Assembly: GCA_008330645.1 (NCBI GenBank)
Contig: VLTN01000036.1
Coordinates: 302,740 to 366,739 of the forward strand
Source of the DNA: Cafeteria roenbergensis
Lineage: Eukaryota > Sar > Bigyra > Bicosoecida > Cafeteriaceae
Reading direction: 5' to 3'
DNA: 64,000 nucleotides
Shown: positions 8,743-20,575 of the stretch, piece after piece
Numbering within the stretch: position 1 is the stretch's first letter
Layout of the letters: every line of letters begins with the position of its first letter
The notes under the pieces: generated by a model
Databases searched by the model: none
What the model was told of the DNA's origin: nothing
Seen by the model: the letters and a program-made list of their open reading frames with translations, nothing else
Translations under genes and position numbers: made by a program

Positions 8743-11700
8743 TCACTCGAAGCGGCTTTCGCCCTGGTCAAACTCCCCGCTGTGGCCTCCCATCGAGGCC
8801 GCAACGCCAGAGCGCAGCGATGCCCCCTTGGCAGCGACACCCCCCGCAGCAGGCGCCCGGCGCCCCAGCGCCCGCTCCGCCGCCGCGGCGCCCTCCTTGG
8901 CCTCCTCGGCCACCTGCGCTCTGCCGGCGCTCTTCAGCGCCTCCGTGAACGCAGCCGCAGCCATGGCAGCCTTGCCTGCCTCCAGCAAGACCTCTCCCAG
9001 CCGCACGCGAGTCGCGGCAGCCGCGCCCTCAACGGCCACCCCCGCCCCCACAAGCCCCACCGTGGCGCGCCGCAGCACCGCCTCCGCCGCGCCAAGCTTC
9101 CCCAGCGACCGGAACTGCGCGCCCAGCCGCCGCAGCAGGGAGTTGTGCCGACCCCCAGACAGCCCGTTGGCCAGTGCGCGCTCCAGCGAAGCCGCCGCCT
9201 CCTCCGCACGAGGCGGCTCTGCCGACAGGCACACCGAGCAGAGCCATCCCCAGGCAGTGGGCCCCGAAGTGTCCCTCACGTTGGCCTCTGCCAGCGCCGC
9301 CTCGGCGGCAGTGGAGTCGCCGCAGGCCGCCGCCGCTCTGCCGGCCGCCTCCCAGGCCACCGCCCAGCCAGTCCGCTCTGCCGCGGCCAAGGCAGCCTCG
9401 TGGGCGGCCCCCGCCAGGGAATCGGCGCCGGCGGAGAGCGGGGCCGAGGCTGGGGCCGCGCTGGTCGGCTCGACCCGCGGTTCCGCCAGTGGCTGTCCGG
9501 CCGACGAGGCGGAGTGACCGGCGGCGTGCTCTGCCAGGTAGAGCTCTGCCAGAAGAAGCAGAGCCGCCGGCGAAGCGGTGGCAACGTGGTCCGGGTCCCA
9601 CCCCCCCACGGCCCGCTCAAACGCCGTCTTGGCCTCAGGCCACTGCCCCTGCAGCAGGCAGGCCATACCCTCCGCCTCCCAGGCTGCGCGGTGGCCGGGC
9701 ACAGCCGCGACCGCGTCGGCAGCGCACGCCGCAGCGCGGGCGATGTCAGCGGGGCGAGCCCCCGCGTCGGCGGCAGCGGCGGCTGCGCCGGCGCCGACGG
9801 CCTGCTCAGCTGACGCGCAGCCAGCAGCGGCCGTTCCCAGGGAGTCGCCGCTGACGGCCAGGTCCGTCCCGCCCGCCGCCAGCGCCGCCGCCAGCGCCCC
9901 CTCCAGCCCCGCAGCGACGCCTGTGCACGCCGCGCGCAGCGACGAAACAGCCTCCAGGCAGCTCTGCTCAGCCGAAACCGCAACGGACAGGGGTCGCTCG
10001 GCAGCAGCCTCGCGGGCCGCAGACAGGGCCGAGCCGGCCAGCCGGCAGAGCCCCACAGAGCTCCCCCAGCGACCGAGCCTCTGGCCCGCGGTCCACACCC
10101 CCGTGTCGAGCTCCGCCTCTGTGGCCGCCGCCACCCCCGCCTCCGCCGCGGCGCCGTCTGCGTCAGCGCCCGAGCCGGCCTCCGCCGCGCCCTCGCCCCA
10201 GCCCCCTGCAGAGCCCGCCACACGCTCCTCCTCTGCCGCCCGCGCGCGCAGGCTGGCCGCCGCCACCTCCAGTGCCGTGGCCCGGCGGAGCAGGGCCCGG
10301 GCCGCGCGGCTCTGCCCTGTGAGCTCTGCCAGTCGCGCCGCAACGGCTCTGCAGCGAGATTCCAGCTCTGCCGCGGCGGCCCACTCGGCGACCAGGAACA
10401 GCGCCTCGGATGACGTCAGCAGTGCCGCGTCGCCGCCGCCGTCTTGCATCCTTCCGGCCGAGCCCGCCTCGTCGCCGCCGTCGTCCTCGTCCTCGTCCTC
10501 GTCCCCGTCCTCGTCCGCGCCCGGCATTCCGGGTCCGCCGAGGCTTGCCCCTGCCTCCTCCGCTGAGGCCGGCTCTGCTGACCCTGCCATCGCGCCAGGC
10601 ACGCCCGCGCCGTAGCCAGGCACAGCGCCGCCGGAGCAGGCGCTGGCCAACGCGGCCCAGGCCTCCTCCTGCTGCCGCCGGGACGCCGAAACCGCGTCCC
10701 GGGCAAACGTTTCGCCGGCGGCCAGGGCCTGGCCTCGCTCGGCCGCGACGGCGGCCAGCAGACACAGGGCCCGCACGCAGCCCGGGTCGATGGCCACGGC
10801 CTCCCTCGCCGCCGCCTCGGCCTTGCTCAGCTGGCCGCGTCGGCAGAGCCACTCGGCGTACGCGCACCAGACGTCAGTGGTGAAGGCGCCGCCCTCATGC
10901 AGAGCCGCTTCTTCCATGCGCGCGACGCGGTCCTGGTGAAACCGCTCAGCGGTGGCGACGTCGCCGCGGAACTCCGCCTCCTCAGCGAGCCGCCCGAGTC
11001 TGGCGTCTTCGGGCTCGACAGCCGCTGGCACAGCAGAGCCGGTCATTGCGGCCAGCGCGTTGGAAGGATCGGGCTCATCGAGCAGAGCCGAAACGCCATC
11101 GCCAAAGGTTGCCAGTTGCGATGCGAGGGCGGCGGTGGCGTCAGACACCGCGTCGCTCGGCGAGCCGGCCGCTCCGCTGAGCGACGGCGCCCCCGGGAGA
11201 CCCCGCCCAGCACCGCCCCTTGCCCCTCCCGCAGCCCCTGAAGCCGCGGCTGGCGCCGCTGCCGCTGCCGCTGCAGCGTCCGCAGCGTCGAACGCTGCGT
11301 TCAGCGCCCTGCTGACCTGGCCTGACAGGAACACGAACAACTGCGACACGAACGCCTCCCGCTGGGGCGGCAGCAGCGACCCGGTGCCGCTGACCTCGCC
11401 GCTGACGTCGCCCGATCCGACATCACCGGCAGAGGCGGCGCGAGGGGCGTCGCGAAACCGCTCCCTCACGATGCGGACGGCAGCCTTTCGGAGCCGCTCC
11501 TTGAGAGCCAAGTACACTCCGCTCTCATTCAGCTCTGCCAGTAGAGCCCTTCGGCGATCGTCTGGCGAGGAGCCGCTGCCGCGGCCCGCGCCGGCAGAGT
11601 GGGCGACCGCGGCGTATTGCTCGGCGATGGCATGCGCCGCCAAGACGACGTCCCGGCGAAACTCCGCAGTTGCGCCCAGGCCGACGTCGCCGCGCGGGGG

Positions 11701-14027
11701 CGGGGGCCTGGTCGGTACCAGGTCCGCCGCGCGTCGCACAGGCGTGGGGGCAGGCGGGGGCGGCTCCACCAGCGCCCGGTCGAGTTCAAGGCGGATTGCG
11801 ATCGACGAAGCGGCTTGGTCCAGCACTGGCTTGGGTGGCGGCTCCTCTGCCTCCTCCTCCTCGGCCGCGCCCTTCTTCCCAGCAGCGCCGCCCTTCTTCT
11901 TGTCCTTGGCAGAGCCGGCCTTCTTCTTGTCCTTGGCAGAGCTTGCCTTCTTCTTGTCCTTGGCAGAGCTGGCCTTTTTCTTGTCCTTGGCAGAGCCGCC
12001 CTTCTTCTTCCCGCCGGCCGCAGCTGCACCGCCACTGGCTGCAGCGATGGCCGCCTCCGCCGCCTCCTCGGCCTCAGCCCATCGGTCGGCCCGCGCGGCC
12101 GCCGCCTCCTCTGCCGCCTCCGCCTCCGCTTCGGTGGGAACCCTGCCCTGCAGAGCCGCCCCGACTTCGCACTCGGTCACACTTTCCTTCAGGAGGGCCG
12201 ATAGGTCCAGCTCTGCCAGACCGCGCCCGTCGACGTCCTCCTGCGCCGGAAGCCACCCGCGGGGCAATCCGAACTCGGCGTCCGCTGGCAGGGCGGCGGC
12301 CACGGCAGGGTCCTCCACCGGCTCCGCCATCACACGCCGCAGCCCCACCACGGCCCGGCCGCCCGCGGCCGTTCTGGCGCGCAGAGCGGCCACGTCATCC
12401 GCTGACAGGAAGATCCTTCCACCGGTTGGCCCGGAGCCAAGGTCCTTCCATTCCACGCCCCAGGCCCACGCTCCAGCAGGCGCGGCGGGCTCAGAGTCCG
12501 GCGCCCCAGCACCGGATCGCGGGGTGGCCGCCCCAGACCCGGCGGCAGCGCCAGCGGCATCAGCATCAGCATCAGCATCAACATCAGCATCCGCGGAAGC
12601 TGCAGCGGCAGCAGGGTCGGATCCGCCGGTGCGCCTGTACACGACGCCCCCCCCGCCCAGCGCCAGCGCCCAGCCGCCGCCCGCCTGCGCCCGCTCCGCC
12701 GCCTCCGCCGCCGCCGCCTCTGCCGCTGCCTTGGCCGCCTCTGCCGCGTCCTCGGGGACGTCGTCACCTCGGATGACGTCACCGCCGGGGCCCTCCGCCC
12801 AGCCCGCAAGCCGGCGCGCGGCCGTCTGGGCCGCTGTGCGTGCCGCCTCCGCCTCCGCCGCTGGCGCGTAGACCGACCCCAACCCCGACCCCGACCCCGC
12901 AGCGCGGCCCTTGGAGGGGGCCTCCCCGCGCAGACCCTCCAGCGACATCACGAGGGCGTACCGTGCCCCACCGGCTTCGCCCGCGGCGGCACAAGCGGCG
13001 GCACGGGCCTCGTGTCCAGCCTCGTCAAGGGCCGCCTCCTCCGCGGCGTCGGCGATCACGGGCCGTTCGTCGCCGACGTCCCCTCCGGGCGGCGTCCACC
13101 GGAAGGGCACCCCGCTGAGCGACGCCGACGTCAGCCGGAGGAAGCGGCCCCCCGCCAGCGCGGCGCCCAGCCGCGCATCCGCCTCGACGCGCACTCGCAC
13201 CGCTCCCTCGTACTCAGCGGCCGGGGCGGCAGAGGCGGCTGCCTCTGCCGCAGGGGCCGGGGCCGCCGCGGCCTTGGCGCCCTTGGAGGGGCTGCCACCA
13301 GGGCTGGGCGTTGCAGCGCCGGAAGCAGAGGCGGCCGCGGGTGCGGGCGGCGGCAGCAGCTGCAAGCGTCTCTCAATGGGGCGGCCAGACGCCAGCGGCG
13401 CAAGCAGGAGCGATGCGTGTCCGATCGGCGTGTCGGCGGAGGGGTCTCGCGCCGCGCCCTTGAACACGGTCACCTGCGGACGCAGCGGGCGCCTCCGTGG
13501 GGCGGGGTGCGCTTCTGTGGGGCGGCGCGTCGCAAGGGCCGGCGGCAGCACAGCGGCCCGCCGCCTAGGCGTGGTCAGTGGTGCTCTGGGCACACCGTTC
13601 AAGAGCAGGGCCACGAGCCGGCGCAAGCGGCCGGGCGGGGGAGGAGCGGCCGCGGCAAACGACCCCTGGCGATTTTGGCGTGGGGCCGATTCACGAGGAA
13701 CGGGCTCACCTCCATGCGCGCCCCCGGGAGGCGCTCAGCGATGTGCTTGATGTCCACGGGCTTGGAGCGGCGCTTGTAGTTGTATGCGGCCTCGAACCCG
13801 TTTGTCACGGACGTTTTGGCCAGGTTCGCGTCCGAGCCGTCCTCAGCTGCAGCGCGGCCGTACCAGAGCTCGTCCCACGGGCGACCATCGCAAGTCACAA
13901 GCTGGGCCAGCGCCCACGTCTTGAAATCGTCCTCTTCAGCCCCGTCGGTGCGGCGCAGCACGAGGCGCTTGAGGCCAACCGTAATCCGCAAGCCGTCCTC
14001 ATCGGGCTCGCGCGGGCTGGCTGCCAT
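8743..14027 (-). CDS. CFAP70: CFAP70-like axonemal protein with N-terminal C2-like domain and TPR repeats
   Basis: Exon 1 is 14027-13710 (ATG, 106 codons), the donor is GTGAGC at 13709, the acceptor CGTCCGCAG ends at 13474, and exon 2 is 13473-8743. The intron is 236 nt, phase 0, and the product is about 1,682 aa. The N-terminal 150 residues resemble the C2-like domain of CFAP70 (ITVGLKRLVL... continuing across the junction into VTVFKG). A central segment has the CFAP70-type helix LNESGVYLALKERLRKAAVR followed by REAFVSQLFVFLSGQVSRAL. The last 600 or so residues are TPR-like helical pairs (e.g. VWCAYAEWLCRRGQLSKAEA). The protein is longer than animal CFAP70 (about 1,100 aa) because of Ala/Gly/Glu inserts and a Lys-rich repeat. 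CFAP70 acts in the ciliary axoneme and is needed for motility (family knowledge). Confidence 0.72.
11891..12008 (-). repeat. 27-bp tandem repeat coding SAKDKKKAS units
   Basis: Four imperfect copies of a 27-bp unit inside the CFAP70-like gene, each encoding a Ser-Ala-Lys-Asp-Lys-Lys-Lys block. They give a strongly basic linker between the C2-like and helical parts. Confidence 0.9.
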
Positions 14028-14931
14028 CGAGACGACGAGCAGGGCAGGTTGGCCGGCGACGGGAACGGCGCGCGGCGCAGGGCGGTCTCGCCCCCGCTGC
14101 AGCCTGATCGCTGACGCGTGGGCGTCGGCGTCCGCTGCGCGCAATCGGCTCAACGAGCAGCAGCCGGCTCTGCCTCATTCGGAGCGCGACTCGCGTTCTA
14201 TTTGGCCGGGAGACCCGCTGACTCTGAATTGATGTGCCCACTGGCCGCTGTGGGCGCGTTCGCTCCAGCAGGAGGTCGGAGGTGCGCCAATATGGCCACG
14301 TTGCAAGGATGCGAGGCCGCGTTTGCCAGCCACAACGGGGCCGGTCGATGACATGCTCGCCCGCCTGGGAGCGACTTGGCATGTCGCCAGCGACTCGCCA
14401 CACAATGCGGCGTGCGATCCTTGTCCGACTGCGGCGCAGCCACCACTCCCCACCAGAGCTACGCAAACGGCGCAACGGGTCCCCACCATGCTGTGGCGGG
14501 GCCCGGGCTGCACATCGCCGGTCCCGCTTCGTGCTTGTGCCGCCAACCGGAGAGCAAAGCCGAAACCGCAATGGTGGGCAGCCAGCGGCATTATGCCGCC
14601 TTTTGCGCTGAAAGACGGCAGTACGGTGCGCTGAGCGACTTGGCTCTTGGCCGCGGATCGGCACCACGTTTGAGCGGGGCGACGCCTCCGAAGACGAAAC
14701 AGTTCGTTGCAGGCACCTATTCCAGACGACAGGAGCGGGCTTACGCAACAGATGCCCCCATGCAGGCACAAACACACGCACGCATTCGCGGGGACCGGCG
14801 GCGCACGACTCGAAGGTGTTGAAGCCCAGCGCACCGATTCAGCCGGCCAAGCGGCAAGGCCGCTCGCTGGGCTGCATCCCCCCCTCCGCCCCGCCTCAGG
14901 AGAATCGCCGCGATCTGGGCCCGCTGGGCAC
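14028..14931. other. Intergenic stretch upstream of the CFAP70-like gene
   Basis: 904 bp. The first part must hold the promoter and 5' UTR of the CFAP70-like gene; the far end is the 3' flank of the Ala-rich gene. No further gene is recognised on either strand. Confidence 0.4.
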
Positions 14932-15351
14932 TCAGCCTGTCACGGCGGCGGCCTGCGCGTGGCCACCGTGGGCCGCGGCCCTCGAGGCGTCGCCAGCTGC
15001 CTGCGCCACCTTCGCCGAAGCGGCCTTGGCCTCCTCATCCGCCTTGGCCTGGCAGGCCTCCCGTGCCTCGTCCGAGTCCGCCACTGCGGCCTCGGCAGAG
15101 GCTGCCTCGGCCTTGGCCATGTGGTCGTGCGCCGACTTGCTCGCGCTGACCATCTCTCGCTCAGCGCCCGCCGCTGCCGCGCCTTCAATCACTGCGGTCC
15201 TCTCCGCCCTGGACGGGACTGCGACGCCGCTGCTGCCTGCGTCGTCGGTCTCGGGTTCGCCCTCCGACCCGCGGATGGCGTGGCCCATGGCCTGGACTCC
15301 TGCTGACACCACGTCCTTGGCAGCCACTGCGGCGGCGCCCGCGCCGATCAT
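14932..15351 (-). CDS. Small Ala-rich, probably helical protein
   Basis: 139 aa from ATG 15351-15349 to TGA at 14934-14932. About one third is Ala with regularly spaced charged residues (e.g. EAREACQAKADEEAKAASAK), as in LEA-like proteins or long amphipathic helices. No domain is recognised. The frame is open well upstream, and a CCGCAG acceptor lies just before the ATG, so there may be a 5' exon (a candidate ATG reads MSETSALVEAQ near 15695). It is divergent from the TBC gene with 745 bp between starts. Confidence 0.4.
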   Translation of the reverse strand: MIGAGAAAVAAKDVVSAGVQAMGHAIRGSEGEPETDDAGSSGVAVPSRAERTAVIEGAAAAGAEREMVSASKSAHDHMAKAEAASAEAAVADSDEAREACQAKADEEAKAASAKVAQAAGDASRAAAHGGHAQAAAVTG

Positions 15352-16096
15352 GGCGCGGTCAACAGCGCCAGACCTGCGGGGAGCGAGGGGAGCGGCGTCA
15401 AAAGCGCCCAAGGCAGTGCGAAGCGGTGGTTTGCCACGCGAACGCCATTGAGCCTGCTGACGTGGCGAAGGCTCGGCCTGGCGCTTCCGGGCCCTCTCGG
15501 CAGGCCACGCCGCCCAACGGAGGCACGCCGTGCGTTGCGAGTAGTCTGTATGCGTCGTTGGGGCTCCGCCGGCACGGTCTCCGGCGTTTGGGGTCGCACG
15601 GAGCCGGTGCGCGAGTGTTCCGCGGCAATGCTGTCGCGCTCTGTCGTGCAAGGGCAACGCCTGCGCCTCGACGAGCGCGCTGGTCTCACTCATGCGGGCC
15701 TGCTCGCTCAGTGGTTGGGGCAGGAGACGGCATCTTCGCGTCGTGTTCCGGGGAGCTTGTGGAGGCCATTTGCGCCGGAGTGAATCGGAGTGCCGTGGAG
15801 CCCGCAGCTCGTCGAACACGCAGTCCCGCTCTGCCCGCCCGGCCAGCTGCCGGCCAGCGCTGTGATGCTGGCCGATTGTTGTTCAAACCGTCTCGCCGCT
15901 TCGCACCCGGGAGCGCCCTCGGGAAGGCTCCCCGCCCCGCTTGCGTCACACGACGCGCGTGCCAGGGGACCCCCGTCCCGAGTCGTGCAGGGGCGGGCTC
16001 GAGCTTCTGTGCTCGGTTCGCGTCGCAGCGGCAAGCGCGCCACAGACCGCAGGCGAGCCGCGCTGGCAAGCGACGAGCGGCGACCCGGCAGCACCC
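15352..16096. other. Divergent intergenic region
   Basis: 745 bp between the Ala-rich gene and the TBC1D19-like gene, which are transcribed away from each other. It probably contains both promoters and perhaps a 5' exon of the Ala-rich gene. No specific element is seen. Confidence 0.35.
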
Positions 16097-18121
16097 ATGG
16101 CCTTGCCCTCGATCCGTGCGCGGCGCGCGGGGGTGCTCGACCCGACCGGCGAGCCGGAGGGCGCCGTTCCTGCGCAGCCGATGGGAGCTGGCGGTTACCA
16201 GGCTGCAACATCCGGCGCAGCCGACCGCTCCCCGCGGCGGTCCCCTGCGGAGGCCGCTTTGTACAGCTCCATCGTGCGGAACTCACGCGTCAAGACCCTC
16301 CTGTCCCGCCAGCGGGACCCGTCGCGCCAGCCCAGCAGCGCGGCCGTCGCAAGCCGCCGCAGCGCAGAGTTGCGCGACGCCGTGACGGCGGCGGCCCTGC
16401 ACGAGTCAGTGCGCGCTGCGCACCGCTACGCGTTTCCGGCTTCGGCGCCGTCGGACCCTTCGCCCATCGGCGACGGGTCCGGGGCCAGTCAGCCCCAGTC
16501 GCCCTCGCCTCCCCCAGCCGCGCCGGCGCCCCGGGCCACGCTGCCCACCGCCTGCCACCCCCCGGCCGACATTGTGCTTGCGACGCAAGCATCTGCGGCC
16601 GCCGCCGGCGCCGGCGCGCGGCCCGAGCAGGGCTCCGCGCCAGCGTCCTCCGACGCAGACGCGAGCGGCTTGCTCCCGGCCTTGCCTGTGGGTCCAGTCG
16701 TGCCACTTCCCTCCGTGCACCCAGCTCTGCCACCCTTCGGGTCCGTGTGCCAGGACGAAAAGGATGTCGGACACGAAGTGGCTCTGCTTCACCGCGGAGC
16801 GCTTCCTCACGTGGTAGAGCCGCTCGCCTCGATGCGACGGCGCGGCGTGATGTGGTCGGCCATGCTTCGTCGGCGTCTCAACGCCATCGCGGCAGAGCTG
16901 TGCGTGCCAGTGGCGTGCCCGCGTGCGGATCTCGCAGCCGAGCGACGTCGGCGCCTGCTCCGTGCGGCGTCGGCCCTCCCGGCTGGATCTGCAGCCGCGT
17001 CAGCTGCTGCTGCGGCAGTGGCGGCGGCGGCGGCGGCGCGGTCCGGCGGGGCGGGAGAGGAGGCCTGGCTGGGGCGGAACTGGCGGCTTGCCAGAGGAGG
17101 CCCCGGGGGCGACTATGTGATTCACACAGAGGAGGAGCTGCTGGACGCGGTGAGAGACGCGGCGAGGGACGCGGCCAGAGACGCGGGCGACCATAGGGCA
17201 GAGGCGGCTCCGGCAGACGGCGGAGGCGGTGGCAGTGGCGGTGCCGCCGCTGCCGCCACTGCCGCCACCGCGCCCGGAGCTGGACGCGGGTCGGGGCTTC
17301 TTTCTCTGCGCCTTGGAATGGTGGTCCCGTCCCGTGAGGCGCTGGCCGCCCGCTGGCTGCCCGACCTCGTCGTTCCCTCCCCGGAGGAGGTGCTTCTCGG
17401 CAGCGCCGCCCCTGCCGCTGGGCCAGCGGCGACGGGCGCTGGCGCCGCGACGGCACCGGAGCTGGACGATTTGGGCTCCGACCCGCTCTCGTCGGCTCTG
17501 CCGACCGGGTCGCTTCAGTGGCAGAGCCGGTCGGTCTGGCACGGCTCTGCAGTTGACGTCGCAGGGAGCGGGCGGATGGGCACATTCAAGCCACGCCTGC
17601 ACGGGGCGCGTCGCGACGCCGCTGACGACCACGGCGGCAGGCAGAGCCGCTCCAGGGCGCGGGCGGGGACGGGGGCGTCGGGCCCCGGGTCCCGCCCCGG
17701 GCCCCCCTCGGCAGCGGGTCGGGGCGGGAGGGCTGGTGCCGGCGGCAGGCTTGCGCTCGCGTCGCGGCTCGCCGCGGCGGCAGCTGCTGCTGCCCCGTCG
17801 CTGAGCGACGCGCTGTCCCTCGGAGAGGGTCTGACCCCGGAGTCGCTCGCCGGGGCACCGGAGATCGCAGGGTCGCTGCTTCGGTCGTCGGCCGGGCCGG
17901 CCTGCAGAGCGGCAGCCGGGCCTAGCGGTTTCGGATCGGACAACCCTGCCGTCCGAGCTGCTGCGGCGGACGGGTGGCGGCGCGGCCTGACATCAAGGGC
18001 GCTTGCCAGCGGCGCAGGGTCGCTGGGCCCGGTCGTCGCCGTGCTGCGCAGGGGCTCGCCCCCCGGCCACCGCGCCGCTCTGTGGGAGCGCGTGCTGGGC
18101 CTGGAAACCGGAAACGACGCA

Positions 18122-18153
<32 letters not shown>

Positions 18154-18419
18154 TGATGAAGGCGACGCTTACGAGGGAGGTGGTGACGGGGACGATGACC
18201 GCGCGGGCGGTGACGGCAACGGTGCAGGGCGCCGCGCGCCTCGCGGCGGCGATGGCGATGACGGCACTGGGGGCAGCGGCGGTCGGTGGCGGCGTGGGCC
18301 ACGGGGCAGCGCCCCTGCGGGCGGCGGCAGGCGTCTCCACACACGCTTCGACGGCGACGTCGGCGTGAACGGCGAGCAGGAGTACGACGATGAGGAGGCG
18401 GCCACAGGTGCCGGCCGTC

Positions 18420-18455
<36 letters not shown>

Positions 18456-19900
18456 TCGGCCGCTCCGGTGGATCTCGCCACCGCCACCCGGCTGGGCACA
18501 GCCGGATGACGTCACCCGATCGGCAGAGCCGGCGTGGCGTCGACGGGCTCATGGGAGGCGGGACTGGCGACGGCTTTGAGAGCGAGCAGGAGCCCGATGA
18601 CGACGCCGACGCCGCCGACCAGCGTGGTGCGATCAGGTCCCGCGGCCGGGCTGGCAGGGGCGGCTCCTCCGTGCGCCGCGCAGCGATGCAGAGCCGCAGC
18701 GGCGGTTACGCGTCACCCAAGGTGCGCGCGGGCGCTGGCGGCGCCAGCAGTGGCAGATGCCGCCCGGGCAGCGCCACGCCGTCGCCCCGCCCCTCGAGGG
18801 GCGACGCAGGGGACTCTGGCGCCGGCGGGAGCGGGGGCTGGCTGCGGCCAGTCCACGGGACCGCTCGCCCCGCAACCGCCGGGCCCTCCTCCAGGCACTC
18901 GTCGCCGAGGGCTGGGGCCGGGGCCGGAACCGGGCCGGGGGAACGTTCCGCCGCCGACGCGGCGTCCGGAACACCCTTCTCTGCGGCAGCGCCTCGTCGC
19001 CGGCACGCCCGCTCCAAGCCCACGCCCTCGCCTGAGGCCGCGGCCGGCGGCCGCCGCCGCCTCGCCCCGTCGCCACCGCCCCCCCCCTCGTGGCGGGTGT
19101 GGCACCAGCGCCTGATGCGGCGAGTAGAGCGCGAGTGGTGTCTCGTCGACGACCTCCTGCGTGCTGACGTGGAGGCTTGCTGCGAGGAGGCGTCGCTCTT
19201 CCCGTTCGAGGACGCGTGCCTGGCAGCGCTGCTCGCCTTCAGCCGCGACTCCACGGTGCTGGCGCGCTGCGCCGCGCTACCGCACGAGCCCATCGTGGGG
19301 GTGTGGCGAGGCGCCGCCGACTCCGCGGGCGGAGCTGCCCCAGTGTGCCTCGTCCCGCCGTGCGGGGTGGTGCTTCCCGAGCAGTCCTCGTTGCTGCTCG
19401 CGCCGCTCGTCTTCGCATTCGGTCGGGACGTGCCTCGGCTCACACGGGCTTTTACCGCCATGTATTGCCGGCACTGGTGTCGCCTGGCGGCGCTGTCAAC
19501 GGCGCCCGGCTGCCTGCCGTGGCTCTGCTGCTTGTTCGAGTCGCTGTGCGCGCAGAGCGAGTCTGGCAGGACCGCAATGCGGGCGCTGGAAGGGGCGGGC
19601 ACCTCGGCTCTGCGCGTGGCTCTGCCGCTTATTCGATTCGGGTTTGCGTCCGTCGCCTCGCCGAGCGACACCCTGGCGCTGTGGGACCGCGTGGTGGCGT
19701 TCAACAGCACGGAAGTGCTCGCGGCTGCCGCGGCTGCCGTCTTTTTGCAAGCCGCAGAGCGCTTGGCCGGCCTGTCCGGTGACACGACTGCCGTGGAGGC
19801 AGACGCCGCAGACGAGCTCGGGGCTGCCGTGCGGCGGTTCCAGCCGCGAGGCGGCGTGGTGGCGTGCCTCCGGCAGATGCTCGAAGCCCCGAGCGACTGA
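16097..19900 (+). CDS. TBC1D19-like Rab-GAP-family protein with a split TBC domain
   Basis: 1,267 aa from ATG 16097; the frame is open further upstream, but this Met is the first followed by gene-like sequence. The N-terminal region (residues 50-120) is helical and basic. Residues about 643-670 hold a TBC-type entry motif (VLRRGSPPGHRAALWERVLG). A Gly/Asp/Ser-rich insert of about 330 residues with two polyAsp tracts follows. From about 1,005 the rest of the domain appears: DDLLRADV, PFEDACLAALLAFSRD, YCRHWCRLAALS, and near the end LWDRVVAFNSTEVLAAAAAA, which matches the TBC1D19 type. The catalytic D-x-x-R Arg finger of classical TBC GAPs is not evident, so GAP activity is doubtful. It converges with the cyclase/PDE gene (675 bp between stops). 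Confidence 0.65.
18122..18151 (+). repeat. (GAC)10 microsatellite, polyAsp
   Basis: Ten GAC triplets in frame, encoding Asp within the insert of the TBC1D19-like protein. Confidence 0.95.
18422..18454 (+). repeat. (GAC)11 microsatellite, polyAsp
   Basis: Eleven GAC triplets in the same frame; a second polyAsp tract about 300 bp after the first. Confidence 0.95.
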
Positions 19901-20575
19901 ACTGCTCCGCGCCGCTGGAATCCAGCTGTGAGGTCCTTGTATGCCACAGGACGGGTGCGAAGCCTCCGGAGTGTGCTTGGTTGGGCGAGGCGCCGCGTGC
20001 CGGCTTGGCCAAATGTTGCTGCTTATCGCCCCGGCTGGGCCCGCGTGGCGGGCAGGCACGCGCGGTTGCATCGGCGCGATGGGGCGCACGCCTCAACACA
20101 GCCTCGCCGTTGCACTGCTCGCGAAGCGCGCAAACGCTGCCCAGGCCGCTGGGCGGGAGAGCGGTTCGGCGAGCGCAGTCGCTTGCCCCGCCGCAACGTG
20201 CGATTGCACACGCAACGAATCACATTTGTTGAGCTGGCCAAGACGTGAAAGGCCAAACACACTGGCTCTCAAACACAAACGCACACGTTTTCGTGGAACT
20301 CAGTGTTGGGACACATGCACGCTCGCCCTGCCGCTGAAGCCGGCGGGGTCGACCAGCTTGCCAAGGCATCTGCGCGAGGCCGTGCGGGCCTGCCACGGCG
20401 AGGCAACGCCCTCGGCGCGGCAGGGGGCGGGCAACTGGCCTGCGCAGCGCCCCGCGAGAGGGGCAAAGCTGGCACCAGGCTTGCGCAGCGCGTCCGACCA
20501 GGCAGCTAAGCCGGCCGAACGACCGCCGCCCAAGCGTGGCTCGCCCTCCCCCCCGCCGCCCGGGCGTGGTTCGCC
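19901..20575. other. Convergent intergenic region
   Basis: 675 bp between the stops of the TBC1D19-like and cyclase/PDE genes. It should hold both 3' UTRs and polyadenylation sites; no clear AATAAA-type signal or gene is seen. Confidence 0.4.

Noticed and set aside
14028-14931. Small genes in the 14.0-14.9 kb interval
   Set aside because: Several overlapping frames exist on both strands, but none shows protein-like composition, a splice context or family motifs.
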